From Anaerolineales bacterium (GTDB taxonomy: Bacteria; Chloroflexota; Anaerolineae; Anaerolineales; Villigracilaceae): a stretch of DNA of 64,000 nucleotides. This document shows, in pieces, positions 16,641 to 25,493 of the stretch. The DNA is taken from contig JABTTV010000001.1 of assembly GCA_015075725.1 (NCBI GenBank), positions 62,001 to 126,000 of the forward strand, in the 5' to 3' direction. A program made the position numbers and the translations under genes. The notes under the pieces were generated by a model. That model saw nothing but the letters and a program-made list of their open reading frames with translations, made no database searches and was not told the DNA's origin. Each line of letters begins with the position of its first letter. Position 1 is the stretch's first letter.

Positions 16641-19154
16641 CTACGGCACGAAGACCGAATACTCCGAAACGTAATCCCCCGCCGGGTACTCGCTCATCCC
16701 GTCGTTGATGGGAGTCTTGAAGGTGGCGGAGGTGGTCAAGTGATGCTCGCCGGATTTCCAATCGGAGAGCGCGGTATAGATCACGCGGCATTGAGTCGCG
16801 CCGGAGGGCAGGTCGGCGATGACAAACTTATCGAGTGGAACCGACTCGTCATTCAACTCGAAATTTACTTCGATCTGACCGAAATTCTGATCGAGAATTT
16901 CCTGTGTGGTCGTACACCAGAAGTAGCCCCAGATCAGGGTTTCGGACTTCGCCAGTGGAATCGTATACGCAAACACACCAGGCTGGGAAACTTCCTCGGG
17001 GGAATATTGCTCACGCGCCTTGTCCTCAAGGAAGGCGGCGGCTGACGAAAATGCATTCTCCGCCTCGTCCTGCGACGCGATCTTCGGCGGCGCCGAAGGA
17101 GTCACACCTGCGCCCTTCGGCTGGCTGATGACTTTCACCGCCGCTTCGAGGATCACATCCTCGCCCGCCAGTTCGCGCTGAACCGATTCAACCGTCACAG
17201 GCACGCGCACATCGGGAGCCACGCCACCGCCCTCGATATGAATGTTCCCGTCCGCATCCATCTGACGCGAGACTGTCAACTGAACATAGGTATCTTCCGG
17301 CATCAGGAAGGCCTCCACGCCTCCGCCTCCGCCCGAGGTTGGGTACTGCCCCACGATAATGGCGCGGTCGTTGATGGTCATGTCGTAAGAGAAAAACTCG
17401 CAGGCGCTGACGCACGCGGGTCCCACCATCACCACAACCGGACCGTTGTATTGCAGTTCTTCACGCGGGGGATACATCAACGCTTCGTATTCCGGGTCGG
17501 TAAAGAATTCGCCCGTCGCTTCATCGTATGACGCGCCGGTGCCGGTCTTGATCTCTTCGTCGAAGAAATATGCCGCCATCTGGTCTGCCAGCCATCCGTC
17601 CCCGCCGCCGTTATGGCGCATATCGATGATCACGCCGGGGATTTCATTCTCGTTGAAGGTCTGCATGGCATATTCCCATGCCTGGATGGTCAAAATCGCG
17701 TTGTCGGAAAAACTGCTGATCTTGATATAGCCGTATCCGCTCGGCAGGATTTCGAACTCGACAGGCAGGGACACCAGCGGCTGACCGTATGCAAACGAAG
17801 TCACACTGAAGCTATCGCGTTCCGAAACCACGGCAAGAGTTGCGGTTTTCCCCGTCCCGCCCGGGTTCACAAACGTGATTTCCACCTCGCCCTTTTCGAG
17901 CCGGAAGCGCGTGGCATAACGCAATTGCTGCAATCTTTTGATCTCGGGATTGCTGAATGGCGAAGACCATGGCACAACAGCCGAAACAAATTCACCGACG
18001 GGTGTTCCATCCAAAGAAACGATCTCCGCGCCGAATTCGATCCCCGCATCGTCCGCCGGGCTGTTCGGCGTCACAAACCGGGCAAAGATCATCCCGTCGC
18101 TGGTTTCGCCCAATGCCAGGCCGATGCCGCCCGCAGTATCCGCGGCAAAATCTTCGTTGATCGCCGTCGTATCCATGCCGACGTGCGTATCGGGGATCGA
18201 CCAGAGGAAATCGCGCAGCGCCAGCGCAAACATATGCGCGTCCTTTGCCTTTTCCGCCTCCTCGAACCGCGGGCGGAATTCACTCTCGCGTTCGTCCCAA
18301 TCGATGTCCTTGAATTCGGTAAAAGCGTATTCCCTGCGGAATTTATCCAGCATCGCGTCGAACGCCTCTGTATATGACATTTGCGTGAAATCATCCAGCG
18401 CAGACTCTTCGGGTTCGTACAGGTCGAGAGTCGGGCTTTCCGAACGGTCGATGACGAACGGAGATTGATCCATATCGATCACAGACCAGCCCGCAGGCAG
18501 GTCCATGAGCGGGTCGTCATCGGTGAATAACTTTTCGTCCGCGCCGAAATCGGAGGGGAATTGCTGGTTCCCATCGGGGGCAAAGACCAGATACTGCCCG
18601 CCAAATACCTCCAAATAATTATCGCTCTGACCGCTCACCCGGGTCGAGGCATACGCGCTAGACCAGCCGCCTCCGTACAGGTCGCGTTGTTCGAGGTACG
18701 GATCGCCCCAGGTATTCGTCCAATACGCCACCGCGAAGATCATCACGCCGGTATCCTTCGCGCCGTCATGGTCGACGTCATTAAGCGTCCCTTTCGGCTC
18801 GGTGGGAAGCGTGAGCGAGTAAGTGAATGGCGAAGTATAAAAATCCGAAGTGATCTGGGCGAGCGTCTGCGATTCAAGCGGCATCAGGAAGTCGCGTTCG
18901 CGCGTGACAAAACCGCCCTGATCTTCCAAGATGATCACAGGCTCGGCGACTCCCATTGTAAAGAACAGGTTGGTATATTCGACCTTGCCGGTCACGACCG
19001 TCGGTCCGGTTCCGTCTTCCATTACAAGTTCAGCGCCCGGTTCGGTCGCCGCCGGTTCATCCGTCCCTTCGACTGGCTTCACTCCCCCGCAAGCAGAAAT
19101 CATCAAACTCAGGATAACAACCCCTGTAAACAAAACAAGCCGTTTGTTGTTCAT
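16641..19154 (-). CDS. S41-family peptidase lipoprotein
   Basis: An 837-residue exported protein. The signal peptide ends in a lipobox, LMISACGG, so it should be lipid-anchored outside the cytoplasmic membrane. After a long N-terminal domain of unknown role (about 40-250) come a tail-specific protease N-domain, a PDZ segment (about 340-430) and the S41 core with IIDMRHNGGGDGW and the probable nucleophile Ser in GPACVSACEFF (about residue 580). A C-terminal domain without a known match follows from about 680. Such proteases trim or degrade envelope proteins. AGGAGG lies before the ATG and a hairpin terminator follows. Confidence 0.88.
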   Translation of the reverse strand: MNNKRLVLFTGVVILSLMISACGGVKPVEGTDEPAATEPGAELVMEDGTGPTVVTGKVEYTNLFFTMGVAEPVIILEDQGGFVTRERDFLMPLESQTLAQITSDFYTSPFTYSLTLPTEPKGTLNDVDHDGAKDTGVMIFAVAYWTNTWGDPYLEQRDLYGGGWSSAYASTRVSGQSDNYLEVFGGQYLVFAPDGNQQFPSDFGADEKLFTDDDPLMDLPAGWSVIDMDQSPFVIDRSESPTLDLYEPEESALDDFTQMSYTEAFDAMLDKFRREYAFTEFKDIDWDERESEFRPRFEEAEKAKDAHMFALALRDFLWSIPDTHVGMDTTAINEDFAADTAGGIGLALGETSDGMIFARFVTPNSPADDAGIEFGAEIVSLDGTPVGEFVSAVVPWSSPFSNPEIKRLQQLRYATRFRLEKGEVEITFVNPGGTGKTATLAVVSERDSFSVTSFAYGQPLVSLPVEFEILPSGYGYIKISSFSDNAILTIQAWEYAMQTFNENEIPGVIIDMRHNGGGDGWLADQMAAYFFDEEIKTGTGASYDEATGEFFTDPEYEALMYPPREELQYNGPVVVMVGPACVSACEFFSYDMTINDRAIIVGQYPTSGGGGGVEAFLMPEDTYVQLTVSRQMDADGNIHIEGGGVAPDVRVPVTVESVQRELAGEDVILEAAVKVISQPKGAGVTPSAPPKIASQDEAENAFSSAAAFLEDKAREQYSPEEVSQPGVFAYTIPLAKSETLIWGYFWCTTTQEILDQNFGQIEVNFELNDESVPLDKFVIADLPSGATQCRVIYTALSDWKSGEHHLTTSATFKTPINDGMSEYPAGDYVSEYSVFVP

Positions 19155-19213
19155 CCTACAGCCTCCTTTAAATTATCCAGCATTATACCCTGCGCGTGTT
19201 ATATAATCGCGGC

Positions 19214-19543
19214 ATGGATGACACATCGAATGAGATAAAACGCGAATTCGAACAAGCTGAAAAAGCGAGAGTGAACGGCAACGAGGGGCAGGCGCGGGTT
19301 TGCGCGCGGCGCGCGGCGGGAATTGCGATTCGGGATTATCTCGTCCGCAAGGGGATACGTCCCCCAAGCCGCTCCGCCCACGATTTGCTGAATCTCATCA
19401 AGGAACAGGCGCCTCTCCCCCCCGACCTGAAACTGGTCGCCGATCATTTGACCTTGCGCGTCACCGAAGAGTTCAAACTCCCCATCGAGGCGGACTTGAT
19501 CGCAGAATCAAAATTATTATGCGATTGGCTGATGACAAATTGA
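19214..19543 (+). CDS. Small HEPN-like alpha-helical protein
   Basis: A 109-residue, mostly helical protein. The pattern EQAEKARVNGNEGQARVCAR, then AAGIAIRDYLVRKG, SAHDLLNLI and a final LCDWL segment resembles HEPN-type small proteins that bind or cleave nucleotides/RNA, but no clear RxxxxH catalytic motif is seen. The ATG at 19214 is chosen because TATAAT lies 6 bases upstream, an arrangement repeated at other genes here; an in-frame upstream start would include the box. Divergent from the S41 gene. Function unknown. Confidence 0.55.
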   Translation: MDDTSNEIKREFEQAEKARVNGNEGQARVCARRAAGIAIRDYLVRKGIRPPSRSAHDLLNLIKEQAPLPPDLKLVADHLTLRVTEEFKLPIEADLIAESKLLCDWLMTN

Positions 19544-19552
19544 AAAAAACAA

Positions 19553-19583
19553 GAAGCCCCCAGAAAATTCTGGGGGCTTCTTT
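19553..19583 (+). terminator. Strong bidirectional terminator
   Basis: Thirteen-base perfect arms GAAGCCCCCAGAA (19553-19565) and TTCTGGGGGCTTC (19568-19580), with an A-rich left flank and T-rich right flank. It separates the converging HEPN-like gene and the small membrane-protein gene. Confidence 0.92.
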
Positions 19584-19601
19584 CATTCTTTTCGACTTAC
19601 G

Positions 19602-19871
19602 TTACGTTCTGCGTCCGGCAAAGTAATACAACGCTCGCGCCAGGGTGACAATGATCAGCATCCCAGACATCACTCCGCCGAAGACGAGGAACAACCTGCT
19701 CCAGTCCGAAAGCCGCAGCGTGATCTCGGAGCGGCTCGGCATCTGAATGCGGCTTCTCAGGCGTTCGGCCATGCCGCTCGGAGGCGTCACCCGCTTCAGG
19801 GTCCGCGAGAGATGCGTTTCGAGGGATTGCAGGTCGGAGTCTTGGGAGGAGAATGTCGGGTCTTCGTTCAT
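19602..19871 (-). CDS. Small single-span membrane protein, possible anti-sigma factor
   Basis: An 89-residue protein with a soluble N-terminus, the motif TPPSGMAERLRSRI and one membrane helix (about 60-82) before a basic tail. The PP-x-x-(M/F)-x-x-RL-x-x-RI segment followed by a single helix is seen in small membrane partners of ECF sigma factors; here the sigma gene lies two genes upstream on the same strand. There is no zinc-finger (HxxxCxxC) motif. The anti-sigma role is an inference from position and layout. Confidence 0.5.
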   Translation of the reverse strand: MNEDPTFSSQDSDLQSLETHLSRTLKRVTPPSGMAERLRSRIQMPSRSEITLRLSDWSRLFLVFGGVMSGMLIIVTLARALYYFAGRRT

Positions 19872-19908
19872 GGAAATTTTATTTGCAAAGATTTTTATCT
19901 GACAGCAC

Positions 19909-19962
19909 CGTCCCGAAGGATTGAGGGAACGATAATCCCGATATTCGAAAACCTTCGGGACG
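19909..19962 (-). repeat. Inverted repeat between degV-like and small membrane-protein genes
   Basis: Arms CGTCCCGAAGG (19909-19919) and CCTTCGGGACG (19952-19962) are perfect complements enclosing 32 bases that can form a second small stem. There is no T-run. It may be a repeat element or an mRNA-stabilising structure. Confidence 0.5.
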
Positions 19963-19993
19963 TTTCGCGCGCAAGAGGACGCCGATAATGCGA

Positions 19994-20845
19994 TTACTCA
20001 GCAGGATACAACACCAATCCCACCGTGCCGGGTCCGAAGTTGATGGCAAGCGATATGGCGAGGTCCGCCATGAAGGTTTCCTTGACGTTGAAATTCTTTT
20101 TCGCCTCTTCCAGCAGCATCTTGCAGGAGGCTTCGTCGCGCGCATGCACGACGCCCATCGAAACCGGCGCATTGCCTACGGCTTCCTTTCCGAGTTCGAT
20201 CACGCGCTCGATCGCGACCTTGCGCGCGCGGACGCGGTCCACCATGTCCACAACGCCGTCTTTCAACATGGCGATCGGTTTGACGTTGAGAAGCGAAGCC
20301 ACCGCCGCCGAAAGCGTCCCGACGCGCCCGCTGCGTTTGGCATAATCGAGCGTATCGAGAGTCAGGATGACATGCGTTTTGCCGCGCACGCCTTCGATGA
20401 ACTTCACGATCTCATCCACGCTTTTACCCGCGCGTTCCATCTTGCGCGCGGAACGGCACATGAAGGCGGTCCCCATCGAGCCGCATAAGGTATCCACCGG
20501 CACGATGTTATACGTGCCTTTCAATTCCTCCGCCGCCGACACGGACGAAGCGTACGTCCCGGAAAGTTTGCTGGTGATATGGATCGAAAGGATCGTATCG
20601 CCGGGTTGGGCGATCTTCTTGTAGAATTCCACGAATTGATGCGGGGAGGGCTGCGATGTCTTGGGATGGGGAAGCGTCCCGCCCGCCACGAGGTTGTAGA
20701 ATTCGTCCTGGCTCAGTTCCACGTCCTGAATATAGGTCTTTTCCTCCCCGAAGTGCACATTGATCGGAATCCGCTGCAGGTCGTACTCCTTGTACCATTC
20801 CGCGGGGATGTCCACTGCGCCGTCGGTCACGATTCGTACTGCCAT
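19994..20845 (-). CDS. DegV family fatty-acid-binding protein
   Basis: A 283-residue DegV/FakB-type protein. The family signatures RIVTDGAVDIP at the N-terminus, the lipid-phosphate SIHITSKLSGTYASS (about 90-105) and LDTLDYAKRSGRVG are complete. These proteins bind a long-chain fatty acid and present it to a FakA kinase for incorporation into phospholipid; no FakA gene is in the window. The ribosome site GAAGGAGAG lies inside the final codons of the sigma factor gene and the ATG is 3 bases past its stop, so expression is coupled to the sigma factor. Confidence 0.92.
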   Translation of the reverse strand: MAVRIVTDGAVDIPAEWYKEYDLQRIPINVHFGEEKTYIQDVELSQDEFYNLVAGGTLPHPKTSQPSPHQFVEFYKKIAQPGDTILSIHITSKLSGTYASSVSAAEELKGTYNIVPVDTLCGSMGTAFMCRSARKMERAGKSVDEIVKFIEGVRGKTHVILTLDTLDYAKRSGRVGTLSAAVASLLNVKPIAMLKDGVVDMVDRVRARKVAIERVIELGKEAVGNAPVSMGVVHARDEASCKMLLEEAKKNFNVKETFMADLAISLAINFGPGTVGLVLYPAE

Positions 20846-20848
20846 GAT

Positions 20849-21493
20849 TCACTCTCCTTCAAGGTTTAGGTTTTGATCTTCCAATTGATCTCGAAGCGCC
20901 AGCAATGTGCGGTGATAAAGGCTCTTCACGGCGCCTTCGCTTCTACCCATGATCCTGCCGATCTCGGCGTTGGACATATCCTCGACGAATTTCAGGATCA
21001 GCAGATTCTGCCTCTCCGGCGGGAGTTTGCGGATCATCTTCAACAACGAATCCTGTTCCTGCGAGCGGACGAGGTTCCTTTCGGGATGGTCGCCCTTGGT
21101 CGGCAGGATGGGCAGGTCGTCGATGGGGATTTCCTGCTTGCGCGAGCGGTCCCGGTGCCAGTTCGCCACGAGATTGTGCGCAATGCGGTATAACCACGCC
21201 GAAAACGGCACGCCCCGGTCGGTGTAATTGCGGATGTGGTTCATCGCCCGCTGGAAGACTCGCGCCGTCAGATCTTCGGCGTCGTGCTGGTTCCCGGTGC
21301 GATAGTACACATAGTTGAAGATTCGTTCCGCATAGCGTTCGTACAATCGACCGAACGCTTCGCGGTCGCCATGCGACGCGCGGGCAAGCACATCCTCTTC
21401 GTTGTAATCCTGATCCGACAAATGAGAAACCTTACCGGCGGACTTGTTCCATATAACACCGCCGGGTTTGAGAAGTTTCACCCAGTATAACAT
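20849..21493 (-). CDS. ECF-type sigma-70 family RNA polymerase sigma factor
   Basis: A roughly 214-residue sigma factor with region 2 (FGRLYERYAERIFNYVYY through DAEDLTARVF) and region 4 (LPPERQNLLILKF, then SNAEIGRIMGRSEGAVKSL), and no region 3, as in extracytoplasmic-function sigma factors. It directs RNA polymerase to a specific promoter set. The start is uncertain: the frame stays open to 21559, and neither the ATG at 21493 nor upstream or downstream alternatives has a clear ribosome site. It is followed by the coupled DegV gene and, farther on, a small membrane protein that could be its anti-sigma partner. Confidence 0.85.
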   Translation of the reverse strand: MLYWVKLLKPGGVIWNKSAGKVSHLSDQDYNEEDVLARASHGDREAFGRLYERYAERIFNYVYYRTGNQHDAEDLTARVFQRAMNHIRNYTDRGVPFSAWLYRIAHNLVANWHRDRSRKQEIPIDDLPILPTKGDHPERNLVRSQEQDSLLKMIRKLPPERQNLLILKFVEDMSNAEIGRIMGRSEGAVKSLYHRTLLALRDQLEDQNLNLEGE

Positions 21494-21613
21494 GACAAAA
21501 ATGTCGGATTTTGAGCGGGAGAGAGACATCACATTTCCCACAGAAATTCTCCATTTCACGAATCTTATATGTTTTTACAGGATGATATATCGATCAACGT
21601 TCTTATCTGGCAT

Positions 21614-22450
21614 TCAGAGAAAACGTAGTGTTGTCCTGCCATGCAGGAGGAGTGAGATTCCTAGCATGACGACGCCGACAGCCAGGAGCGCGATGGGATG
21701 AAAAATGATTCCCGAAACCGCCCCTGCGATCAATACATAAGCATGGGTAAGGAAGGGAATCCAAAACGCGATCGGGTGAACGGGTCGCAAATTGAACTTT
21801 GGACGGCGGAGCAGGATGAGGATCAGGGCAAGCGAAAGAGTGACGAAGACAACCGTAATTACAAAATTCCTCGGAACGACAAAGACGATAAAGGCATTCG
21901 TCCCGAGCACGCCTGCCAACCCAATGATGAACGCGAACGGCGCGGAGAGCCACCTGCCGGTCCAATCCGTTCGCCGCGCAAGCCAGCGATAACCGAGCGA
22001 GAAGAAGAACACCACCCAAAACCATGCCCAGAAGTTCGCATACGGCACGCCGAAATATTGAAATTCCAATCCCTGCCCCCAATCCCAAAACCCGAAGCGG
22101 ATGGCAACGGCATCGAGGGCAAGGTCGATGTTGAGGGCAAGCAGTCCATCCAACACGGGGCGGAGGAAATAAGGCAGACTGGTCGCATCCGAAAATTCCA
22201 TGGCGGCGTAGATGATGCAGCTCCACGCTACACCGATGCAAAGCGGAACGTCCAACACCATCAGCAGGAACTGCCCATACTCATAAGCATTGAGTTGACG
22301 GATGGTCGCCAGTTCGAGCATCACGCCGAATAGGATGCCGAAGCCAAGTTTGAGCAGGTTTGCTGTGCTCTGTTTGAGGGCGTGACTCAAACAGATGGCA
22401 AATTGAATGTAGATGATGAGTTCGAAGAGGATGAAGTAAATGTTGGGCAT
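21614..22450 (-). CDS. Carotenoid biosynthesis (CruF/DUF422-like) membrane protein
   Basis: A 278-residue protein with about eight membrane spans. The central block PVLDGLLALNIDLALD, then RFGFWDWG and YFGVPYANFWAWFWV, matches the DUF422 family that includes the 1',2'-hydratase CruF and related carotenoid enzymes. Family members act on carotenoid ends in the membrane, but many homologues in non-pigmented bacteria have unknown roles, and no crt genes are nearby. No ribosome site is visible. It stands alone between the sigma operon and a dispersed repeat. Confidence 0.7.
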   Translation of the reverse strand: MPNIYFILFELIIYIQFAICLSHALKQSTANLLKLGFGILFGVMLELATIRQLNAYEYGQFLLMVLDVPLCIGVAWSCIIYAAMEFSDATSLPYFLRPVLDGLLALNIDLALDAVAIRFGFWDWGQGLEFQYFGVPYANFWAWFWVVFFFSLGYRWLARRTDWTGRWLSAPFAFIIGLAGVLGTNAFIVFVVPRNFVITVVFVTLSLALILILLRRPKFNLRPVHPIAFWIPFLTHAYVLIAGAVSGIIFHPIALLAVGVVMLGISLLLHGRTTLRFL

Positions 22451-22460
22451 GTATTAAAAA

Positions 22461-22551
22461 GTCACCCTGAGCCTCGTCTTGAGCGGAGTGAAGGAGCAAG
22501 CGAAGGGTTTCTGGATGGTCATGAAGATCCTTCGCCATCGCCCAGCATGAC
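22461..22551. repeat. Dispersed palindromic intergenic repeat
   Basis: Begins GTCACCCTGAGC and ends AGCATGAC, with an inner pair GCGAAGGG / CCTTCGC, so the whole element can fold on itself. This type of CCCTGAGC...CGAAGG element is a common dispersed repeat in bacterial genomes. A shorter relative (CCTGAGCTTGTCGAAGG) interrupts an hsdS remnant at about 58097-58114. Confidence 0.6.
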
Positions 22552-22572
22552 GTAATCGTAGGGTCTGCTTAG

Positions 22573-25374
22573 CTACATCCCCAGCCACTGACCCGCCATC
22601 TTCGGCAGATTCGCGATCGGACCCTGGCGGGCTGTGCATTGCGGAAGCGACTCCAGGAATAGCCTTCCGTATTGCTTGGTCAGCACGCGCCGATCTAAAA
22701 TGGCGACCACGCCGCGATCGGATGCGGTGCGGATCAGGCGCCCAAATCCCTGACGGAATTTGAGAATGGCTTCGGGCAGGTAATATTCATTGAACGAATC
22801 TTCGTAGAGTTCCGAGCGCGCAGAGATGATGGGATCGGACGGCACATCGAAAGGCAACTTTGTGATCACGACAACCGAAAGCGAATCGCCGGGCACATCC
22901 ACGCCTTCCCAGAAGGAACGCGTGCCGAGCAGAACAGCCCGGTCTGTGGTCTTGAACGATTCAAGCAACGCCGTTGGCGATGTCCCTTCGCCTTGTTCAT
23001 AGACGAAGATATCCTCGCGCGCAAGCGGACCCGTGATGGCTTGCGAAGTTTTCCTCAACGCGGCATACGAGGTGAACAATACCAGCATCCGCCCGCCGGT
23101 GGCTTTGGCGGTGGAGACGATGGCGCGATCCAGCATCTGCTGGTAGTTGAAGGCGTTCGGCTCGGGCATGTCGTTGGCGACGAAGAGCAGGGTGCTGGAT
23201 TCATAATCAAAGGGCGAGCCAAGCGCGAGCACATCCACTTCGGAGGCGTCGAGCGTGTTGCGGATGTAGTTGAACTCGCCGTGAGTCGTCAACGTGGCTG
23301 ACGCAAGCACCACGCTGGCTTTTTCATACCAAAGGTATTTTTGGACGAGCGGTCCCACCCGCAAAGGCGCGGCGTTGAGCGAGAGTTTTTCCCCGCGCGG
23401 GTTGACTTCGATCCAATAGATCAGGTCGTTGGTGGGGTTGTGCATCAAACCGGAGGCGGCAGCTTCGGCTTCGGTCAGGCGGCGGATCAATGTGCTCAAA
23501 CTGCCCATCACGTCTTCCAACTGGTCGTGGCCGTCGTTGTACAACTCGCCGAGATTCTTGTAAATTTCATCCAGCGTTTTCAGCAGGTTCATCATCGATT
23601 CGCTGATCTGCCCCCACAGCATTTCTAGGTCATCCCAGCCGTGCAAGGTGCGCGCAGATGGCGTGATGCGCATCTGCCAGGAGTAATTGCTTTGCGGCTG
23701 CCCCTCGCGCTGGGCGGCGATGAACTCGCCGAGATAAACGAAAAATTCCTTCGATAGTTGTTCGACCCGAAATGCCTGGTCGGTGGCGCGTTTCGACTTC
23801 TGCTGCAATAAACCAAAATCGGATGGGCGCAAAGAGTCATGCGTATCGGTCAGGATCGTGCCGAGCAATCCCGCCGACGAACCGCCCAATTCCTTCAACA
23901 TGCGGTCGAGGTCGCCCTGCGTCATGCGAAACGATAACGCGTTGGTCACCGCTGTTTCCATGTGATGCGCTTCATCGATGACCAGGTAATCGTATTCAGG
24001 CAATACCTTGCTTCCCGTTGAAACATCGGAAAGCAGCAATGCATGATTGACGATCAGCAGATGCGAATTCTGCGCCGCTTGTTTTGCGCGATAAAAAGGA
24101 CACGCGCCTCCCATCCGTCCGAGGCATGTTTCCGTGGTGCAGTTATCGTCCTCCGCCGAGAGTCTCGCCCACACCTCGCGTTCGAGCGGACCCTGCAAAT
24201 TCAGATCGTTGCGGTCGCCGGTGACATTCTCCAATTGCCAGACGATGATCTTCGCCACCACGCGCATCTCGACGGTGTTGCCCGGTCCATGAGAGCGGAG
24301 ATATTGCAGGCGGCGCGGGCAAAGATAATTGGAACGTCCCTTCAACACAGCCGCGCGCACATCCAAATTCAACGCGGCTTGCAGGTCGGGGATGTCTTTC
24401 TTTATGAGCTGGTCTTGCAAATTGATCGTATTCGTCGAGACGATGACCCGCGTGTTGTTCTGATAAGCGAACAACGCGGCCGGGACGAGATAAGCAAAAC
24501 TTTTACCAACGCCGGTTCCCGCTTCGACCATGAGATGGTTGCCCGTCGAAAGGGCGTTTGCCACCGCCTTGAGCATCTCCACCTGCTCGATGCGATGTTC
24601 GTAAGAATCAAAATATTGCGAGAACGGACCGCCGTATTCCAATATCGAAGCGGCTTCTTCCGCATCGAGCGGAATCGGTTCTTCTGCCCGTTGAATCGGC
24701 GGAGCATCCCGCCCGGATGCAGAATCAAGAATCGGCTTTGGATGCGAGGCGCGGTGTTTTATCTGCTTCGGCTGGATGCCTTCCTTCGTCTTCGCGCGCA
24801 AGGCTTGTTCGAATACCCAATTTGCATCCCAGGGCGCAAAATTCCCAAGGTCGGCGATCTCTTCCAGCGTTTCGAGCGGAAGGTCCTGGGCGAGTTCGAA
24901 AAGTTTTAGATAACAGGCGTGAGTGACAAGCGCGTCGTCGAGGGCGCGGTGCGTGGCGGGGAGCGGAATGCCGAGCTGTTTGCCGAGCGCGCCGAGGTTG
25001 TAACGGCTGGCGGTGGGAAGAAGCACGGAAGCGAGTTCGAGCGTGTCGATCGTCTGCTGATACTCGAAGAGACCCGCCTTGCGCAAGAAACCGACATCGA
25101 ACTTGACGTTATGACCGAGGATGGGCGCATCGCCGACGAAGGCGGTGAGTTCGTGCATGACATCGCGCAGGCGCGGCGCCTGGCGCACCATGGCATCATC
25201 GATGCCGGTTAATCCTGTGATGAAGTCGGGGATGTGTTTGCCGGGGTTGATGAGAGTGTTGAACTCATCTTCCTTGCGTTTGCCGTTGAAACGAACCGCG
25301 GCAATTTCGATAATTGCGTCGCGGTCTTCGTCCAAGCCTGTGGTTTCGATGTCGAGTGATACGATTGCCGTCAT
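22573..25374 (-). CDS. DinG-like helicase with N-terminal DEDD exonuclease domain
   Basis: A 933-residue fusion of a DnaQ-like 3'-5' exonuclease (LDIETTGLDE, GHNVKFDVGFLR, HRALDDALVT; about 1-170) and a superfamily 2 helicase of the XPD/DinG type. Walker A is EAGTGVGKSFAYL, Walker B is VIDEAHH, and a late motif is GTRSFWEGVDVPG. Four cysteines (one in SNYLCPRR and three in the CTTETCLGRMGGACPF region) form the iron-sulfur site. It unwinds 5'-3' and probably repairs damaged or RNA-containing DNA, like Firmicute DinG. The ATG at 25374 is chosen from the exonuclease start; the frame upstream to 25485 shows no homology and no ribosome site. Confidence 0.93.
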   Translation of the reverse strand: MTAIVSLDIETTGLDEDRDAIIEIAAVRFNGKRKEDEFNTLINPGKHIPDFITGLTGIDDAMVRQAPRLRDVMHELTAFVGDAPILGHNVKFDVGFLRKAGLFEYQQTIDTLELASVLLPTASRYNLGALGKQLGIPLPATHRALDDALVTHACYLKLFELAQDLPLETLEEIADLGNFAPWDANWVFEQALRAKTKEGIQPKQIKHRASHPKPILDSASGRDAPPIQRAEEPIPLDAEEAASILEYGGPFSQYFDSYEHRIEQVEMLKAVANALSTGNHLMVEAGTGVGKSFAYLVPAALFAYQNNTRVIVSTNTINLQDQLIKKDIPDLQAALNLDVRAAVLKGRSNYLCPRRLQYLRSHGPGNTVEMRVVAKIIVWQLENVTGDRNDLNLQGPLEREVWARLSAEDDNCTTETCLGRMGGACPFYRAKQAAQNSHLLIVNHALLLSDVSTGSKVLPEYDYLVIDEAHHMETAVTNALSFRMTQGDLDRMLKELGGSSAGLLGTILTDTHDSLRPSDFGLLQQKSKRATDQAFRVEQLSKEFFVYLGEFIAAQREGQPQSNYSWQMRITPSARTLHGWDDLEMLWGQISESMMNLLKTLDEIYKNLGELYNDGHDQLEDVMGSLSTLIRRLTEAEAAASGLMHNPTNDLIYWIEVNPRGEKLSLNAAPLRVGPLVQKYLWYEKASVVLASATLTTHGEFNYIRNTLDASEVDVLALGSPFDYESSTLLFVANDMPEPNAFNYQQMLDRAIVSTAKATGGRMLVLFTSYAALRKTSQAITGPLAREDIFVYEQGEGTSPTALLESFKTTDRAVLLGTRSFWEGVDVPGDSLSVVVITKLPFDVPSDPIISARSELYEDSFNEYYLPEAILKFRQGFGRLIRTASDRGVVAILDRRVLTKQYGRLFLESLPQCTARQGPIANLPKMAGQWLGM

Positions 25375-25430
25375 ATTAGAACAAGTGTACCATAATGAGG
25401 TGGTCAGGCGTAGCTGGTTAATAAGGGCTG

Positions 25431-25493
25431 CGTAATTCGTGATGCGTAAAAAGTGAAACACGACACACGAACTGTTACGAATCACCCATTACG
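25431..25493. repeat. Imperfect inverted repeat (CGTAATTCGTGAT family)
   Basis: The left half CGTAATTCGTGATGCGTAA pairs imperfectly with TTACGAATCACCCATTACG on the right. It lies in the DinG upstream spacer and just touches the last codon of the neighbouring membrane-protein gene. It looks like a dispersed intergenic repeat. Confidence 0.4.
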
